Origin: Acanthamoeba lenticulata
Taxonomy: Eukaryota; Discosea; Longamoebia; Acanthamoebidae
NCBI GenBank assembly: GCA_002179805.1
Contig: NAVB01000325.1
Coordinates: 1-44,976 of the forward strand
DNA: 44,976 nucleotides
Direction of reading: 5' to 3'
Both the position numbers and the translations under genes were made by a program. A model generated the notes under the pieces. It was not told the origin of the DNA and searched no databases. It saw nothing but the letters and a program-made list of their open reading frames with translations. Below are positions 36,174 to 44,976 of this stretch, in pieces (the stretch's first letter is position 1; each line of letters opens with the position of its first letter).

Positions 36174-37414
36174 TCACGACCCTCTCTTTTGCAACTTGAT
36201 GATGCATATCTCATCACACCGATAGTCGGGATGGTACTCTTCCCAGCCCAACACCTGCAGACAAAGCTCAGTCAATAAAAGAGAACGATTCCTATCTGAA
36301 GTGGGTCCCCCAAGTGATCAGCGTGCCTCGATGTCGAAACGCGAGGAGGCCAGCTCTTCAAACTTGCGGTCGATCTCTTTGGAGCGCCCCTCGTGCGCAA
36401 TAAGAATGATCGTCTTGCTCGATGAGAGGATATCAAGGGCGTTGAGGAGCAGTGGCACAGCTTCCTCGGCGTATATGATGTCGGAGCCCACGATCAGGTC
36501 GAAAGGTGGCTTGTATTCGTCGTTGATGTCTGCACGATAAGCAAGGACATACACAAGAGGTCAACAAGATGAAAGACGGCTCAATAGCTGTTATTGTACC
36601 TTCAGCTGAGGAGCTCCAGTCCAACTCGCCGGCGCGTATGGTGACGGGCCGGACGAGAGAGGCCTGATCCTCGCTTGGACATGTAGTGCTTCGGTAGCCA
36701 AAGTTTCGGTCAATGTTGGCTTCCATCACGTCCTGGCAGTCATAATACGGTCAAAAAGGCGCCACAAGCCACATAGGACAAAAGAGACACGCGTACAATC
36801 TGGTCATACAAGTCGGTGAGGTGGACGTTAGCGCCAAGCCAGGCTAATGCGATGCCAACAAGCCCACAGCCAGCACCCAGCTCAACGACACGCAACCCTG
36901 CAAGGAATGCCAACGCAAACGTTAACGTTCAAGCAAGTGGTAGAATGCCGCCACGCAACACTCGCATCCATACCAGTGAAGTCGAACCGGCCATGAATGT
37001 GCTCCAAATACTTGAGCAACACGATGCTCTGCATGTGTGTATACCGTTAGATGACCGAGGCATGAGCGGGTTCATAAACCCTGCAAGGGCAGAGCCGTAC
37101 AGCGTCCCACAGGTAGCAGCCGCAACCACTGTCGAATGTTTGCACGATGGCAAACCGACGACCAGCAAAGTCGACCCAGGCCAGTCGGTCATCTTCTTCC
37201 GTCAGCAGAGCCGGCCATCGGCTTTCGTTCTGTCTGTAACAGAGAGTACTGCAGTGAGCTCCCAACCTCCGGCGAGCGACGGTAGCGGGAGGTGAGGGTC
37301 GTACTTGGCGAGGACAACCTCCACATCTCCAAGTACCACCTTCCGCAAGCGATTGCCCTCGCGATAAGGCAGCCACTGAGTGACGGACGAGCTCCTCTCC
37401 ACCCCGGCCCACAT
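36174..37414 (-). CDS. METTL21-type protein lysine methyltransferase
   Basis: Seven exons (37414-37305, 37233-37101, 37028-36974, 36897-36797, 36732-36600, 36529-36327, 36254-36174) sum to 816 nt, 271 residues. The N-terminal part reads VDFAGRRFAIVQTFDSGCGC and LWDASIVLLKYLEH. The SAM-binding motif I is VVELGAGCGLVGIALAWLGA, followed by VHLTDLYDQ. Motif post-II is PFDLIVGSDIIYAEEAVPLL and the C terminus is GWEEYHPDYRCDEICIIKL. This is the seven-beta-strand METTL21/FAM86-like fold that methylates lysine in chaperones or translation factors. The substrate cannot be told from sequence. The last intron (36255-36326) needs a GC donor; without it the protein would stop at 36318 and lose the conserved HPDYR end. 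It lies 97 bp before the end of the coiled-coil gene, same strand. Confidence 0.88.
36255..36326 (-). other. Probable GC-AG intron in the methyltransferase gene
   Basis: Donor GAG|GCACGC at 36326, acceptor CTGCAG at 36255. No GT donor is in the right phase. Splicing here joins SSRFDIE to VLGWEEYHPDYR, which restores the family C terminus and keeps the coding sum divisible by three. Confidence 0.65.
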
Positions 37415-37512
37415 CTGTTGCGCTGGTTTGTCTCGTTGGGTCTATCTCTTTTTCTCCATAATTTGTTTATTTTCTTCATGTTTCTCAATCTTCCCTTTGG
37501 TGCCCTCAAACG

Positions 37513-38528
37513 TCACACCTGGGCAGCAACATCAGCCAGCAAGGCCTTGGCTTTGGCGTCGCTGTCCTCGAGTTTAGCCTTGGCGACTTCAATCAGTTCG
37601 CGAACTCGCTGTTTCTCGATGTCAAGCTTGGCTTCCCACTCCTTCCGCAGAGCCTCTTCACGTTCGCGCTGGTCCTGCTCCCACTTGGCCTTGGCCTCTT
37701 GCAGCTCGGCCTCCTTCTGCTGGAGCAACGACTCCTTCTCCATCTCAAACTTTTCTTGCTCCTATTTGCCGCAAGGAGGTCCAGTAGTCAGAAAACCAGT
37801 CTGACTGTCGCCGTTGATGCGGCAAGTGCGGAATGCTCGTGGGAAGGGAGGGAACAAACCTGCTGTCGGCACTGCTCAAACTCGAGCTTGATGGTCTCGA
37901 CTTCTTGGATCATCCTCTCCGCGAACGCCTCTCCGTACTCTTCGTTGTTCTCCTCGTCGTCATCAATGTCAGCAGCCGACTCTGTGCCGCTCTTTGCTTC
38001 TTCACTATCGCTGGTCTTGGGCGCGGTGGACGTCCGCTGACCCTGCGGCGCAGTGGGGCTGGTCTGGGCCGCCGTAGATGTCTTTCGTGGCCCCAAGGTG
38101 ACGGCGAACCAGCCACGCACCTGCGCAAAGTCCTTCAACGTGCGAATGTTCTTGGCCAGCTGTGGGATGACTTCAAACCACAAGCGCGTAAGAGTAGAGT
38201 TTTTAACACAACGGCATGCAGCGTGCACGCTGTAGCTGTACCTGGTGTGACAAAGACCTCGCGATCCTGCAGCGGCCGGCAGCATGGAAGATGAATTAGA
38301 GGTGTGAGATTTACGGTCAAATTGGTGAGGCGCACGCACGTAAACACCAGTGCCGGTCTGGTACATGAGCGCCACTTCCTCGAGCACATCCTTGGCGTTG
38401 TAGAGGCGAGCCAAATCCTTGTCCTCGAAGCCGAGTCGGATCCAGTCCTCCTTGCCCGTCACTGTAACCTTGGACGTGCGCACAACCCACGCCGACGGTC
38501 GCAAAATCGATGGATCTTGTCCTTGCAT
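37513..38528 (-). CDS. Coiled-coil protein of unknown function
   Basis: Four exons (38528-38340, 38266-38242, 38170-37860, 37761-37513) sum to 774 nt, 257 residues; exon 2 is a 25-nt microexon (DREVFVTP). The N-terminal part (KVTVTGKEDWIRLGF, LYNAKDVLEEVALMY, VIPQLAKNIRTLKDFAQ) may be a small folded domain that I do not recognise. A Ser/Thr/Pro linker and an acidic run (ADIDDDEENNEEYGEAFAER) follow. The last 110 residues are a long charged coiled coil (EKFEMEKESLLQQKEAELQE ... KAKALLADVAAQV). There is no membrane segment. It may be a cytosolic or nuclear adaptor; no function is assigned. Confidence 0.8.
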
Positions 38529-38659
38529 CTTGCACCAACAGCGTTATTCTTTCCTAATAATAAAGAAGAAAGGTCTTTTGTTCTTTGTTTTTTTTTCTTC
38601 CAAATCAAAAATAAATCAATAAATTAAAAAATTACAACAGCTGTGATCGGGCCACGGGG

Positions 38660-41438
38660 CTAGTTGATAACGGAGAGAACGGGATCGACCAGAGCCGCGG
38701 GAGGTGTGGCGTCGAGGGTGATGTTGAAGTTGGTGCTGACGACGGCGTAATGTGGCCTGAAGCTCAGCGTCACGTTCGAAAGAGTGAGACTCTTGGATGA
38801 GATATAGGCCAGTGGAATGCCCTATACACATGTGGATACAGTGACGCCGACGTCAGTAACAGCAAACCGATGTTGTTCGGCTTTGGAAGGAAAAGCCGCA
38901 CCCTCTCGCCATAGACGTTGAGGATGGGCACGAAGATGTCTGACATCACAAACTCTGCGATGGTCTGCAGCAGCGTCACGTCGAATCCGCCGATGGCCGA
39001 GGACTGCAGGACAGAGCGGTGAGTACACTCGGCGCGTCCTACCGGTCGTCAAGCGAGCAAATGGGGGCCGAGCGACGCACCACAAGGCTCAAACTGATGT
39101 TAAAGTTGGTAAAATCGGCCGTGAGATTGCCTTTGGCCAGGGCCGCCTGTTTTAGAGACGATTGAGCCAAGTACATTGACGCATTCCATGGAGGGCGTGG
39201 CCATACAGTGAACGCGATGGCGACATCAATGCCGAGAGTGAAGGCGGGAACATTGGTGCCATTGGCCAGGATAGCGTAACAGATCGCGTCGAATGTCATG
39301 ACTTCGCCCAAATCTGGCGTGGTCAAGGAGGAGGAGAGGAGGAAGAAGAAGAGGGAAAAGCTCATGTTCATCATCATGCACTCGAACAATTCATTGGCAA
39401 GCATCAGACCAAGTGGTGGTACCTTTGATGCCGATGGTGGTCACAGGCGGGGAGGTGGCCCGCACCTCGAACTTCATGCCGGCGTTGGGGAATTTTTGGT
39501 ACCTGGCCGCCCGCCCAGTCGTCTGAGTCGTGCATGAAGGAAGAACGTGGCGTGAGGGGGAAGAGAGGGGGGGACGTGTACAGGCCGGGCAGGAAAAAGG
39601 CCCAGTCTGATGTGTTGAGCGGGAGGGGGAAGTTGGGCGGAATGGAGGACTTGTCCAATGTGAGGACCAGCTTGCCTGGAGAGGGATCATGATGAGAGAC
39701 CACAAGAATTCGCACGCGGCGGCTGAGGAAGAATGAACGGCCAACTTACCGGCGGCAAAATAGGCGCATCCGAGGGAGGTGACAAAGCTCTCATGCACCA
39801 GCAGCTGCAAGTTTCGGTCGCCCAACTGCTCCAGATCTTCTCCCACACCACCAAACAATAATACATGAGCTATTTCGTTCTCTTGTCTTGGAGCGGAGGT
39901 TGTGGACCCCCCCCCATACCGGGAATCATCTCGGCCGAAGGGAATGGGCAGTTGAAGGTGCCATTGAGCCAGTAGAAGCGACCTGTGCATAAGCGAGCGG
40001 GTATGAAGGTGAGATGGGTTGAAGCTCGTGCATGAGTTATGTGACAATACCGACGTGATCAGTCACCGCGCCGTAGGACGGAATGTAGGGATTGACGGGC
40101 TCGGTGACGAGCCCATAGTTGATGCCTACGATGTCGTTCACAGCCATCTTGATGGGGAATGTGGACACATACCTGGTCGAGTTGAGCTACCAAGTAAGCA
40201 CACACGGGCCAAAATATGTGTGATTGGGGGGAAAGGATGAATGCATAGCAGAGGGGAGAGAAGACGCACTGGGTGTTGATGGACGAAATGGCGTTGGTCA
40301 CCTGTTGCTTCATCGCGTCAAGGAAGACGTCCTTGATCTTGCCCTTGAAGAGATCGACGAACACACCGTAGAACCACCTGAATGATGGAGCCAGAACATA
40401 GAGGAGCACAATTGGTACGGTCGTTGTTGTGGTGCTTCAGCGGATGAGGGGGGGGGAATGGAGTCGTACGAGGCGCCGCCGTGCACAGAGACGTCGAATC
40501 GCTGGAGGCTTGGGTTGACCGAACCGGCGTAGATCTCCGGCTCGCCCTGGTGGTTGAGAGCGACGATGTCGATGTCCATCTGCCGTCCCCCAAGGCACTA
40601 CATGAGGCTGGACGTCGCTGCTACACAGGCCAGAAGCGAGGGAAAGAAAGGAAAGCCGTACGGTGAGGATGACGTTGACCGTCGCGTCGCCAGATCCAGA
40701 GATGAAGAGGGCCGAGTAGTGGAAGTCGAGGTCGACTCGGAAGGAGATCTGGGACCTGTGGGCGGCATGAGCTCAAGCTGGCTCACAAGTCGCTGTCTTT
40801 CGCGCGCGCAAGCGGGACCACATGCGTCGCGATAGGACGTACAGCTGGATACGGATGATGCCGTCGAGGGCGGCCGGATCTGCTACCACCTGCACCGACA
40901 AGGGTCCAAACTGCCACTGTGATAGTCGAATATTGTACAAGCTGGCGTCTCGCGGCTATCAGTTCACCGCGCTCAAGTCGCAGCAGCACATGAAGTCGAG
41001 GCCCGAGGAGGACGTACTCGTAGTCGATGCTGATACCGATGGGTGTCCCAACGCTACCCGACTGCACGATAAATAAATGAAGAACAAATTTGCTGCTGGG
41101 TGAACCACCTGCACGACAGGATATGAAAGTTGAAAGAGGGGAACGAACGATGGTGTTGATGCTGATGTGTGCAATGGCATTCTCGACGATAGAGCGCGTG
41201 TCGGTGGCAGCTTGCTTAAATCCTGACACGCTGAAAAGAGATCTGAAGCCTGCCCAAGGATAGATGAAAGCAGGGCGCCCAGGGGCTGGCGTGGTATCGC
41301 CCCCTGAGTCGTCATTTACAATGGCGATGCGGTTGCCCGAGCGCGAGCCTGGGCGCCCACCGCAATGAGAGCCAGAAACGCGACGAGGCCGAGCAAGACG
41401 AGAGCGGCTCGCAGCCTGACGCTTGGCACCGCCTTCAT
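38660..41438 (-). CDS. Secreted BPI/LBP/CETP-family lipid-binding protein
   Basis: Starts at ATG 41438 with a signal peptide (MKAVPSVRLRAALVLLGLVA). The next exon, GFKQAATDTRSIVENAIAHI, corresponds to the N-terminal helix of the BPI fold. Then come SLYNIRLSQWQFGPLSVQVV, ISFRVDLDFHYSALFISGSG, VFVDLFKGKIKDVFLDAMKQ (the WLIQLFHKKIESALRNKM position of human BPI), and AVNDIVGINYGLVTEPVNP, which matches the conserved VAGINYGLV of BPI. The C-terminal barrel contains LQLLVHESFVTSLGCAYFAA and the end LTLSNVTLSFRPHYAVV ... LSVIN, stop TAG at 38660-38662. The family forms a boomerang-shaped pair of barrels with apolar pockets; BPI and LBP bind bacterial LPS. At least twelve exons. A role against or towards bacteria is inference. 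Some middle exon borders are approximate. Confidence 0.85.
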
Positions 41439-41643
41439 TTTCGTGTTTGTGTTGTGTTTTAAATTGATGTTTTTCTTTTGCTCATTTTGCACATTTTCTG
41501 CTCGTGTTTTCTTTTTTCTGTTGAGGTGGTCTTGGTCATGGTGCGCCGTTGAAACTCCCTGTGTTCTGTGCGACGCCAAGCTTTGTCTCCGCAGGTGTGC
41601 AACCGGAGCACGAGGATCGCTTGGGGGGAGCGGTTGAGGCTCG
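41439..41643. promoter_or_regulatory. Short divergent promoter region
   Basis: Only 205 bp separate the start codons of the BPI-like gene (minus) and the PH gene (plus). It is T-rich at 41455-41520. No specific motif is claimed. Confidence 0.4.
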
Positions 41644-42854
41644 ATGAGCGCCGACACTTTTTGCGCCCTCAACACAATGACCGCCGTGCGTGTGCCTCCC
41701 TTGCGCTTGGCTCCACTCGCCACCCCACCAAGCTTGGCGCCTCTCCCCGAATGCGGCGGTGCAGGGAATGGAGACACACCCCGAGGCCGCAGTACATCTT
41801 TGCTTCCCCCCCCCAATCGCCCCTGCGCCCACTCTCGCTCACCTTTCGGTGCGCCATGCAGTCCTCAAAGACGGATGGATGGAGAAGCGAGGAGGCCGAG
41901 TCAAGAAGTGGTACGCTTTGCGCCGCCGCCACTGTCTTTTAGAGTTCTTTTGTTGAGCACCTTTGGGCGCGAACAGGCGGCGTCGCTACTTCCTCTTGGT
42001 CTCCGAGCCTCGCGAGCTGCGCTACTTCGATGGCGAGAAACTGAAAGGCAGCATCGACATGAGTACGTCAGATGCCACCCACCTGGTGTAAGCAGAGATC
42101 ATCGTCTTTCCTTGCGCGCTAACTCGGCTTGATCGCATTCATAGATCAAGTGAAAGCGATCGCTAAGGCCACGTGCTCCTGGACCAAGTCTCTCGAGCAC
42201 TGCTACTCGTTTGAGATGCACACAACGAAGCGCGTCTACTACATCAGCTGCGATAGCGAGGAGGAGCTCCTGTCGTGGATGGCCGAGATACGGAAGCTGC
42301 TCACCACCCGCCCTGGCCAGGGCTCCCTACCCACGCCGCGCCTTGATGGTGGCCGATCTCGAGCTGAGAGCGTGAGCGGCGCCGAAAGCGGCGGCGAGGG
42401 GGACGATAGCGCTAGCCTCGGCGAAAGCGAACTAGGCACCGGTGTGCTCATCTACATGACCTCGCGGGAGGACTCGGACGAAGACGAAGAGAGCGAAGGC
42501 GAGGGGCTCGACGAGTCCGAAATCTTTCCCGAACACAGCGAAACAGAGACATCCACTGTCGCTACCATCACCACCACTGCGCCGCCGGCGTCGCCCTCGC
42601 TACCTGTGATGGACCGCAACAGGCTGGCTGAGGTCAAGGCGATAATCGCCGAGTCCCTCATCAAGTGCCAACTCCAGCTAACGGAGGAGCGCCAGCACCT
42701 GCAGGAGCACGCCAGCACGATGAGCAAAGAGGAGCTGATCCTACTCGTCAAGAAGGTCAAGCTGCTGAACGAGGAACTGGGCCTCGGGTCCTCCTCGTCA
42801 AGTCTCTCCACCCCTCGTTCGCGTCCCGCCACCCCTCGAGCCGCGCAGCTGTGA
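41644..42854 (+). CDS. PH-domain protein with acidic linker and C-terminal helix
   Basis: Four exons (41644-41791, 41862-41910, 41977-42062, 42145-42854) sum to 993 nt, 330 residues. A Pro/Ala-rich lead is followed by one PH domain at residues about 50-135: LKDGWMEKRGGRVKKW, RRRYFLLVSEPRELRYFDG, SIDMNQVKAIAK, YSFEMHTTKRVYYISCDSEE, with the invariant Trp in ELLSWMAEIRKL. The basic GRVKKWRRR strand pair suggests phosphoinositide binding. After that comes a Ser/Glu/Asp-rich linker (REDSDEDEESEGEGLDESE) and a helical piece (AEVKAIIAESLIKCQLQLTE ... LILLVKKVKLLNEELG). The 41644 start was chosen because the intron 41792-41861, with a pyrimidine tract and CATGCAG, links it in frame to the PH domain. 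ATG 41768 in another frame is an alternative. Likely a membrane-recruited adaptor. Confidence 0.82.
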
Positions 42855-43040
42855 GTCGCTGCGGGCTTCCATCGACCCCCCCCCCAATAATTGTACATAT
42901 TTTTGTGGTCAATAACACCTTCAACACCAACACGCGAGTTGTTGCGGGAGCTCATGAGCAGGACGAGTCCGGCTATCTTGTTTCTTATACAAAGAGGGAA
43001 TGAGAGAGGCCAAGGAGAGGCTGCGCTGGCGGCCTGGTTG

Positions 43041-44976
43041 TTAGTTCTTGAAGAGGAGAACGTGTTCGCGGATGACTTCTCGCGTGTCGTCCCGAATGCG
43101 CTGGAAGTCGGCCTTGAGCGTTTGCATGACGTCCGACATCATGCCCCCAAACTCCTCGGTGTACTCGTACTCGCAGGAGTCCTCATCTCGGCTCTCCTTC
43201 GACGCCGACCGTTCGCCGACCTCCCTTGCCACCGACCGCTCACGCTCGGCGTCTCTTGCCACGGACCGCTCGCGCTCCATTTCCCTCGACACGGACCGCT
43301 CGCGCTCCACCTCCCTCGCCACTGACCGGCCGCGCCGATCTCTCGACGGCTCGCGGTCGCGATCCCGGTCGCGGTCGCGGTCGCGGTCCCTGTCACGGTC
43401 TCGGTCACGATCCCTGTCGCGGTCGCGGTCTCGGTCTCGGTCGCGGTCACGATCCCTGTCGCGATCGCGGTCCCTATCGCGGTCGCGGTGCTTGTCTTTG
43501 CGGTCGCGGTCCCTGTCCCTGTCGCGGTCCCTCAAGCTGCGATCGCTCGATGAGCGGTATCTGTCACGCTCGCGCACGGCCTCGAACTGCAGCGGTATCG
43601 CCTGAAGGCCCTGCGCCAGGGTCGCAAGCAGCTCGGCCAAGGGGCGATTCACGGTCGCGAACGTGCTCAGGTCCTCGGGCAAGGACGCCGGGATGGGCGC
43701 CGCGGACGGGAGAGTCTTGGCCGTCTGAAGCTGCGCCTGCAGTTCTGTAACATGCGACAACATCGCGTGTGAGCAGAAATGGCCCAGTCCGGCAGGAGGT
43801 TTGGACGATGGGCCATCGTACTCTGCATCTTGCTCTCTGTTTCTTGGAGGCGCGCTTCCTTGTCCTGCAGGAGCCGCCTGAGGGTCTCGGCCTCACGCAG
43901 CTGTTGCTCCTTGACTTCGAGCTCGGCCTTGAGGTCCTCGGCCTCGGCCAGCTTCCTCTCCTCGGTCTCGGCAAGCTGTCGCTCCTTGGCCTCGAGCTCG
44001 GCCTTGAGCGCCTCGGCCTCGGCCAGCTGCCGCTCCTTCTCCTCGAGGATGCTACGGAGCTCGACGGCCTCGGCCAGTTGGCTCTCCTTCTCGCGCAGCT
44101 CGGCCTCCAGCGTCCGTGCCTCCTCCAGTTTCCTTCGTTCGTGGGCAAAAAACACAACTTAGCCTCGAGAGCTCCTAGCCAGAGCTCAGAGGGGAGGGGC
44201 AGGTCACGAACCTCTCTTGGGCCTCGGTGAGCTCCTCGGCCTCGCGCAGCTCGCGCTCCTTCTCCTCCAGCTGGATGTGGAGCATCTGAGGAGAGGCCAA
44301 CGCGGCCGCGTGAGATAAAGGAAAGCCGCATGAGCAGTTTGGGGAGGTTGGCGGCGACGTACGTCGGCTTTCATGAGTTCGAGTTCCATCTTCGCCAGCT
44401 GAATGCGCAGCTCTTCGGCCTCGATGGCGGTCTTCTCCTTTTCCTCGAGGGCCGCCTTGAGCTCCTCGGCCTCGGCGATCTGGCGCTCCTTCTCGGCGAG
44501 CTCCTGGCGCAGCTGTTCGGCCTCGAGCAACTTCCTCTGATTCTCCTCGAGGGCAGCCCGCAGCTCGTTGGCCTCGGCCAGCTTCCGGTCCTTCTCTGCG
44601 AGGAGCTCGTGCAGCTTCTCGACCTCCTTGAGCTTGCTCTCGGTCTCCTCGATGATGCGCTGCTTCTCCTCGAGCTGATGGCGCAGCTCATCGGCTTCTT
44701 GCAGCTTCTTCTCCTTTTCCTCGAGCTCGGCCTTGAGGTCCTCGGCCTCGGCCAGCTTCTTCTCCTTCTCCTCGAGCTGGGCCTTGAGGAGCTCCATCTC
44801 CTTGGCCTGCGCTTCGAGCTTCTCGCGCGCATCCTTCTCTCCGGCCGTCACCTCGCCGGCACGACCGCGCATCGAGCCGTGCTGCTGACTATTATTGGAC
44901 GGCCGGCCAAAGTTGGGCCGCTCCGCCGCAGCGGCGTTGTTGTTGTTCGCTCGGCCCTTCCAGGGGTTATTGGTGG
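43041..44976 (-). CDS. Coiled-coil protein with 17-residue repeats and Arg-Asp/Arg-Glu-Ser tail (5' end outside window)
   Basis: The frame is open at the right edge (TNNPWKGRANNNN, Asn/Gly-rich), so the N terminus lies beyond 44976. Exons are about 44976-44364, 44285-44212, 44132-43822 and 43747-43041. From about 44830 to 43830 the protein is one long charged coiled coil whose unit is 17 residues (LEEKEKKLAEAEDLKAE, LAEKDRKLAEANELRAA, LEEKERQLAEAEALKAE). A linker (LPSAAPIPASLPEDL) leads to an Arg-Asp run (about 43345-43545), then RSVAREVERERSV-type repeats and an acidic helix with TAA at 43041-43043. RD/RS-like tails occur in RNA-processing proteins, but no RRM or other domain is seen in this part. 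It is tail to tail with the PH gene, 186 bp apart. Confidence 0.8.
43345..43545 (-). repeat. Arg-Asp dipeptide repeat tract in the coiled-coil protein
   Basis: About 60 residues of nearly pure (RD)n, encoded on the minus strand by mixed CGC/CGA/CGT/AGG plus GAC codons. Composition is very like the tract in the Furry tail at 15265-15560 although the genes are unrelated. Confidence 0.9.
43830..44830 (-). repeat. 17-residue (51-bp) coiled-coil repeat array
   Basis: About twelve or more units of consensus L-x-E-K-x-x-x-L-x-E-A-x-x-L-x-x-x are encoded back to back over three exons, with a few longer units (24-25 residues) where seven or eight residues are inserted. Confidence 0.75.

Noticed and set aside
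1..44976. Search for tRNA, rRNA, transposase or integrase sequences
   Set aside because: No cloverleaf-like segment, rRNA core motif or transposase/reverse-transcriptase motif was noticed by reading; a covariance-model scan was not possible.

Overview
The window is GC-rich nuclear DNA of a protist. Genes are closely packed and cut by many short introns (mostly about 50-110 nt). Donors are strongly biased to GTACG or GTGCG, and acceptors are CAG. A kinase-SH2 protein of the Dictyostelium Shk type, a Furry scaffold and the intron style point to Amoebozoa. An Acanthamoeba-like genome fits best, which is inference. I find 15 protein-coding genes, the two outermost cut by the window edges, and no tRNA, rRNA, CRISPR array or mobile element.

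Layout, left to right. 1-890 (+): C-terminal part of the GPI transamidase subunit PIG-T. 944-2365 (-): TPR-like protein. 2488-6706 (-): TEX2/Nvj2-type PH-SMP lipid-transfer protein with a long charged tail. 7222-16871 (+): giant Furry-type NDR-kinase scaffold with an Arg-Asp repeat tail. 16977-20030 (-): chromatin protein combining an ASH2-type finger and winged helix, two chromodomains and a CDCA7-type cysteine-rich domain. 20648-21640 (+): intronless four-helix membrane protein with a Gly/Tyr tail. 22230-24363 (+): Shk-type kinase-SH2. 24530-26944 (+): F-box, degenerate Rho-like GTPase and ZZ finger protein with an in-frame TAG near its start. 27056-30756 (-): DUF4395, TehA/SLAC1 channel and hemerythrin-like domain. 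30975-36062 (-): RhoGAP-RasGEF with an internal 606-bp tandem duplication. 36174-37414 (-): METTL21-type methyltransferase. 37513-38528 (-): coiled-coil protein. 38660-41438 (-): secreted BPI/LBP-like lipid-binding protein. 41644-42854 (+): PH-domain protein. 43041-44976 (-): coiled-coil protein with a 17-residue repeat and an Arg-Asp repeat, open at the right edge.

The genes do not form a pathway. Several belong to signalling and cell-shape control (Furry, Shk kinase, RhoGAP-RasGEF, F-box/GTPase, PH protein). Others serve membranes and lipids (PIG-T, TEX2-like, BPI-like, TehA-like). The most unusual content is in domain combinations: the 16977-20030 chromatin protein, the 24530-26944 F-box/pseudoGTPase/ZZ protein and the 27056-30756 DUF4395/anion channel/hemerythrin protein. 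Where I could trace every splice junction by hand, the exon sums divide by three (genes at 944, 2488, 16977, 22230, 24530, 36174, 37513 and 41644), which supports those models.
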